The position numbers and the translations under genes are program-made. The notes beneath the pieces are model-generated. The model was not told where the DNA came from, ran no database searches, and saw nothing but the letters and a program-made list of their open reading frames with translations. Below, piece by piece: positions 61,698-64,000 of a stretch of DNA of 64,000 nt. The DNA comes from Clostridium sp. 1001271st1 H5 (lineage in GTDB: Bacteria; Bacillota; Clostridia; Lachnospirales; Lachnospiraceae). Within the stretch, counting starts at the first letter, position 1, and each line of letters begins with the position of its first letter. Location: assembly GCF_005845215.1 (NCBI RefSeq), contig NZ_SPHO01000008.1, positions 124,001 through 188,000 on the forward strand, read 5' to 3'.

Positions 61698-63080
61698 ATG
61701 ATGATAAGGCCAAAAATGGGATTCATCGTGTTTGGGGTACATAAGGACGGATTGAAGGACCCCTTAGGCGTACCGTTCATTAACCAGAAAATCATAGATG
61801 AATCCAAGGCTGCCATTGAGGCCAAAGGAGTGGAACTGGTAGAAAATGAAATCGTGGTGGCTTATAAGCAGGAAGCCAGGGAGGCCCTTGCAAAATTAAA
61901 ACATGACGACAGCGTGGACGGAGTGATACTGTTTTCAGGAACCTGGGTATGGGCTTCGGAAATCGTGGCAGCGGTAAGGGATTTTGAACGCGCAGGCAAG
62001 GGCGTCATTATCTGGACTGTACCGGGCTCCCAGGGATGGAGGCTGGTGGGAACCCTGGCATTGGGGGCGTCCTTTAAGGAAATCGGTATGAAGTACCGCT
62101 CTGTGTATGGAAATGACAATGATACAGTGGAAAAGGTGGCATGCTTTTCAAGGGCCTGCGCACTGCGGAATAAGCTGAATATGACTACTATCGGCTCTTT
62201 CGGCGGCAGGGGAATGGGACTGACCTGCGGATGCGCAGACCCATCCCAGTTTATGAGGGAATTCGGCGTGGATATTGATTCCAGGGATTCCATGGATATA
62301 CTTAAGGCTGCCCGGGAAGTGACCCCGGAAGAAATACAGGATGTAAAGGAGAATCTCATTAAGCCGTATTTTCAGGAGCTTCCCCCGGATGACGATTGCA
62401 CGGAACGTTCCATCCGGCTGTATCTGGCGGTTAAGAAGGTGATTGAAAAAGAAAAGTTTGATATGTATGTCATTCAGTCCTTCCCGGGTCTGGCAGAGGA
62501 ATATGCTGCCAGCTGCTTTACACAGAGTATGATGCTCCAGCAGGGAATTCCCACAGCGACCCTGTGTGATTATAATAATGTGCTTACCGTGTTCCTGCTG
62601 AGCAATCTGACGCCGGACCCGGTCTATTACGGCGATTTCCAATGCATTGATAAGGACAGGAAAGTGGTCAAGGTAATCGGGGACGGTGCCTGTGCGCCAT
62701 CTCTGGCCGGGCCGGAAAAGGCGAAGTTTGCACACCACGGTTTGCCGACAGAGGGTTCGGCCGGAGGCCTGTCCGTAGAGGCGGTGCTAAAACCGGGAAA
62801 GGTAGTAATGGGACGCATAGGACGGGATAACGGAGTGTTTGAGATGATTCTTCACCGGGGCCAGGTTTATACGCCGGCGCCTGACGATTTGAAGGCCCAG
62901 CGGACAGAGTCGGGCATGTGGTTCTGGCCCCATGCATTTATCAAAATGGATGTGGACTATGATTATGGCGTTCAGGTATGGGACAGCGAATATATAACCC
63001 TGGCCTATGGGGACGAAGAAATCTACGGAACACTGAAAGAATTCTGTTACTTAACGGATATAAAACTGATTGAGATGTAA
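61698..63080 (+). CDS. L-fucose/L-arabinose isomerase-like protein
   Basis: 460 residues of the FucI/AraA-like fold. The start GFIVFGVHKDGLKDP, IGSFGGRGMGLTCG and a late WPHAFIK stretch support the family. Two expected metal ligands appear kept (Asp in YYGDFQ, His in WPHAF), but the position that is usually Glu in CE-x-D is Asp (D291 in LCDYNN), and the following Asp is Asn. It may isomerise an unusual aldose or ketose, or have another role. An AGGAGGG ribosome site precedes the start. It stands after the ABC importer and before a NagB-like gene. Confidence 0.85.
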   Translation: MMIRPKMGFIVFGVHKDGLKDPLGVPFINQKIIDESKAAIEAKGVELVENEIVVAYKQEAREALAKLKHDDSVDGVILFSGTWVWASEIVAAVRDFERAGKGVIIWTVPGSQGWRLVGTLALGASFKEIGMKYRSVYGNDNDTVEKVACFSRACALRNKLNMTTIGSFGGRGMGLTCGCADPSQFMREFGVDIDSRDSMDILKAAREVTPEEIQDVKENLIKPYFQELPPDDDCTERSIRLYLAVKKVIEKEKFDMYVIQSFPGLAEEYAASCFTQSMMLQQGIPTATLCDYNNVLTVFLLSNLTPDPVYYGDFQCIDKDRKVVKVIGDGACAPSLAGPEKAKFAHHGLPTEGSAGGLSVEAVLKPGKVVMGRIGRDNGVFEMILHRGQVYTPAPDDLKAQRTESGMWFWPHAFIKMDVDYDYGVQVWDSEYITLAYGDEEIYGTLKEFCYLTDIKLIEM

Positions 63081-63086
63081 AAAGGC

Positions 63087-63114
63087 CCGGTCCGTGCCGG
63101 AAGGCATGGACCGG
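63087..63114 (+). other. 12-bp GGAA-tetraloop hairpin between isomerase-like and NagB-like genes
   Basis: Arms 63087-63098 and 63103-63114 pair fully (one G:U) around a GGAA loop. No T run follows, so it is more likely an mRNA stabiliser or processing signal than a terminator. It lies 20 bases before the next start. Confidence 0.65.
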
Positions 63115-63133
63115 AAAGTCAGGAGTCTAAGCC

Positions 63134-64000
63134 ATGGTAAGAAAAGAAGATTTATATAAATGGTGCAGTGTACCTGCAAAAGATTTGGAAAACCATCCTG
63201 ATTTGGTCATAAGGTTCAGAATGGTGAAGGATTCCTGTGAAATGGGGCGTATGATGGCAAAAGAGCTTGCCGACGAAATCGTCCTGGCGGGCAGGGAAGG
63301 ACGGGAGTTCCGTGCAATTATCCCCTGCGGGCCAAAATGCTGGTATGAACCCTTTGCAGAGTATGTAAACAGGAACCGTATAGACATGAAGCATGTTACT
63401 GTATTCCATATGGATGAATGCCTGGACTGGCAGGGTAATTTATTGGCAGAGGACGACCCTTACAATTTCAGGACATTTATGCTCCGGGAATTTTATGGTC
63501 CCATTCATCCTGATTTAAACATACCGGCAGCCAACAGGAACTTCTTAAATCCTCAAAATATGTATGAGATAAAAGAAAAGATTGCAGAGGCGCCTGTGGA
63601 CTACACCCTTGGGGGATGGGGACAGGATGGGCATATAGCCTATAACCAGAGCAGAAGGCATCCGTTTTCCCAAATTACCATAGAGGAATTGAGGGAATCC
63701 GGAATCCGTATACAGGAGAATAACCTGGACACCATCATCACCCTGGGACACAGGTCCTATGGGGCGGCATATCAGTTTGTCCCTCCCATGTCCATTACCC
63801 TTGGAATCAGGGAATGCCTGTCGGCAAAAAAGGTCAGGATTTACAGCGATACAGGTTCCTGGAAGCAGACAGCCTTACGGGTTGCCCTGTTTTCAGGAGA
63901 GGATTCGGAATATCCAATGACGCTTCTGCAGGGACATAAGGATGCGCTTATTACCGCCACCTATGAGACAGCCGACCATCCCATATCCAGACATCCCGAA
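63134..64000 (+). CDS. NagB-like sugar-phosphate deaminase/isomerase (3' end outside window)
   Basis: 289 residues to the window edge, frame still open. GTCAGGAG precedes ATG 63134. It resembles glucosamine-6-phosphate deaminase: the catalytic D94 in FHMDEC, and D165-G-H167 in GQDGHIAYN. The glutamate of the NagB ring-opening triad (E148 in E. coli) is glutamine here (Q172), and the Tyr after DE is Cys. It may act on a different amino sugar or sugar phosphate. Last visible gene of the LacI-controlled operon. Confidence 0.88.
   Translation, partial: MVRKEDLYKWCSVPAKDLENHPDLVIRFRMVKDSCEMGRMMAKELADEIVLAGREGREFRAIIPCGPKCWYEPFAEYVNRNRIDMKHVTVFHMDECLDWQGNLLAEDDPYNFRTFMLREFYGPIHPDLNIPAANRNFLNPQNMYEIKEKIAEAPVDYTLGGWGQDGHIAYNQSRRHPFSQITIEELRESGIRIQENNLDTIITLGHRSYGAAYQFVPPMSITLGIRECLSAKKVRIYSDTGSWKQTALRVALFSGEDSEYPMTLLQGHKDALITATYETADHPISRHPE

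Overview
The window reads as a chromosomal segment of a mid-GC (about 50%) gut Firmicute of the Lachnospiraceae, most like Enterocloster / Clostridium bolteae relatives. This is inferred from strong AGGAGG ribosome sites, mannose-family PTS and YesM/YesN sensors next to glycoside hydrolases, TRAP transport, and Clostridia-type L-serine dehydratase. No rRNA, tRNA, CRISPR array, transposase or phage gene was seen. Layout: (1) 1-6310: YesM/YesN-type two-component pair, then a cyclic amidohydrolase with a DctP-DctQ-DctM TRAP transporter. (2) 6384-14153: amino-acid/peptide block with a CdaR-like regulator, an M20 peptidase with damaged features, a YfcC-type carrier, an M20D amidohydrolase, and divergent MocR regulator and aminotransferase. 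A decayed histidine kinase follows at 14210-14827. (3) 15029-20234: a compact partner-switching module. It has a small Cys-rich protein, a STAS antagonist, a MATE transporter fused to a degenerate RsbW-like domain, a formyltransferase-fold protein, a membrane RsbU/SpoIIE-type phosphatase and a free RsbW-like kinase, but no sigma factor. This is the best candidate for an undescribed system. (4) 20331-24499: TetR regulator with a promoter-embedding palindrome, nitroreductase, L-serine dehydratase (sdaAB-sdaAA) and a divergent LysR regulator. (5) 24687-42144: sugar region. PTS EIIA, GH88 unsaturated uronyl hydrolase, YesN, an orphan binding protein, YesM, PTS EIIB/C/D and a HAD phosphatase are followed by GH43, GH36 alpha-galactosidase, and a second orphan binding protein (split by an in-frame TAG) coupled to a diguanylate cyclase. 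The GH88-PTS pairing points to import and cleavage of unsaturated glycosaminoglycan disaccharides. Both binding proteins lack permeases and overlap a membrane sensor gene, which suggests ligand-presenting sensor subunits. (6) 42168-50443: sigma54-regulator HTH remnant, LysR, MarR with a heterodimeric ABC exporter, a truncated cell-wall-binding protein, a secreted serpin and two tandem cupins. (7) 50592-56852: a four-gene overlapping operon (secreted FG-GAP-like protein, OmpR-type regulator, kinase, exported protein), then an N-acetylmuramoyl-L-alanine amidase fused to a polysaccharide deacetylase, and a hexapeptide acetyltransferase. (8) 56951-64000: LacI-family regulator with three matching TCGAAACGTTT operators, a ribose-type ABC transporter, an L-fucose-isomerase-like protein and a NagB-like deaminase/isomerase cut by the window end. 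This is probably a catabolic operon for an unidentified sugar or amino sugar. Regions 2, 3, 5 and 6 carry degenerated genes (missing start codon, in-frame stop, truncations), and at least five genes contain short in-frame tandem repeats.
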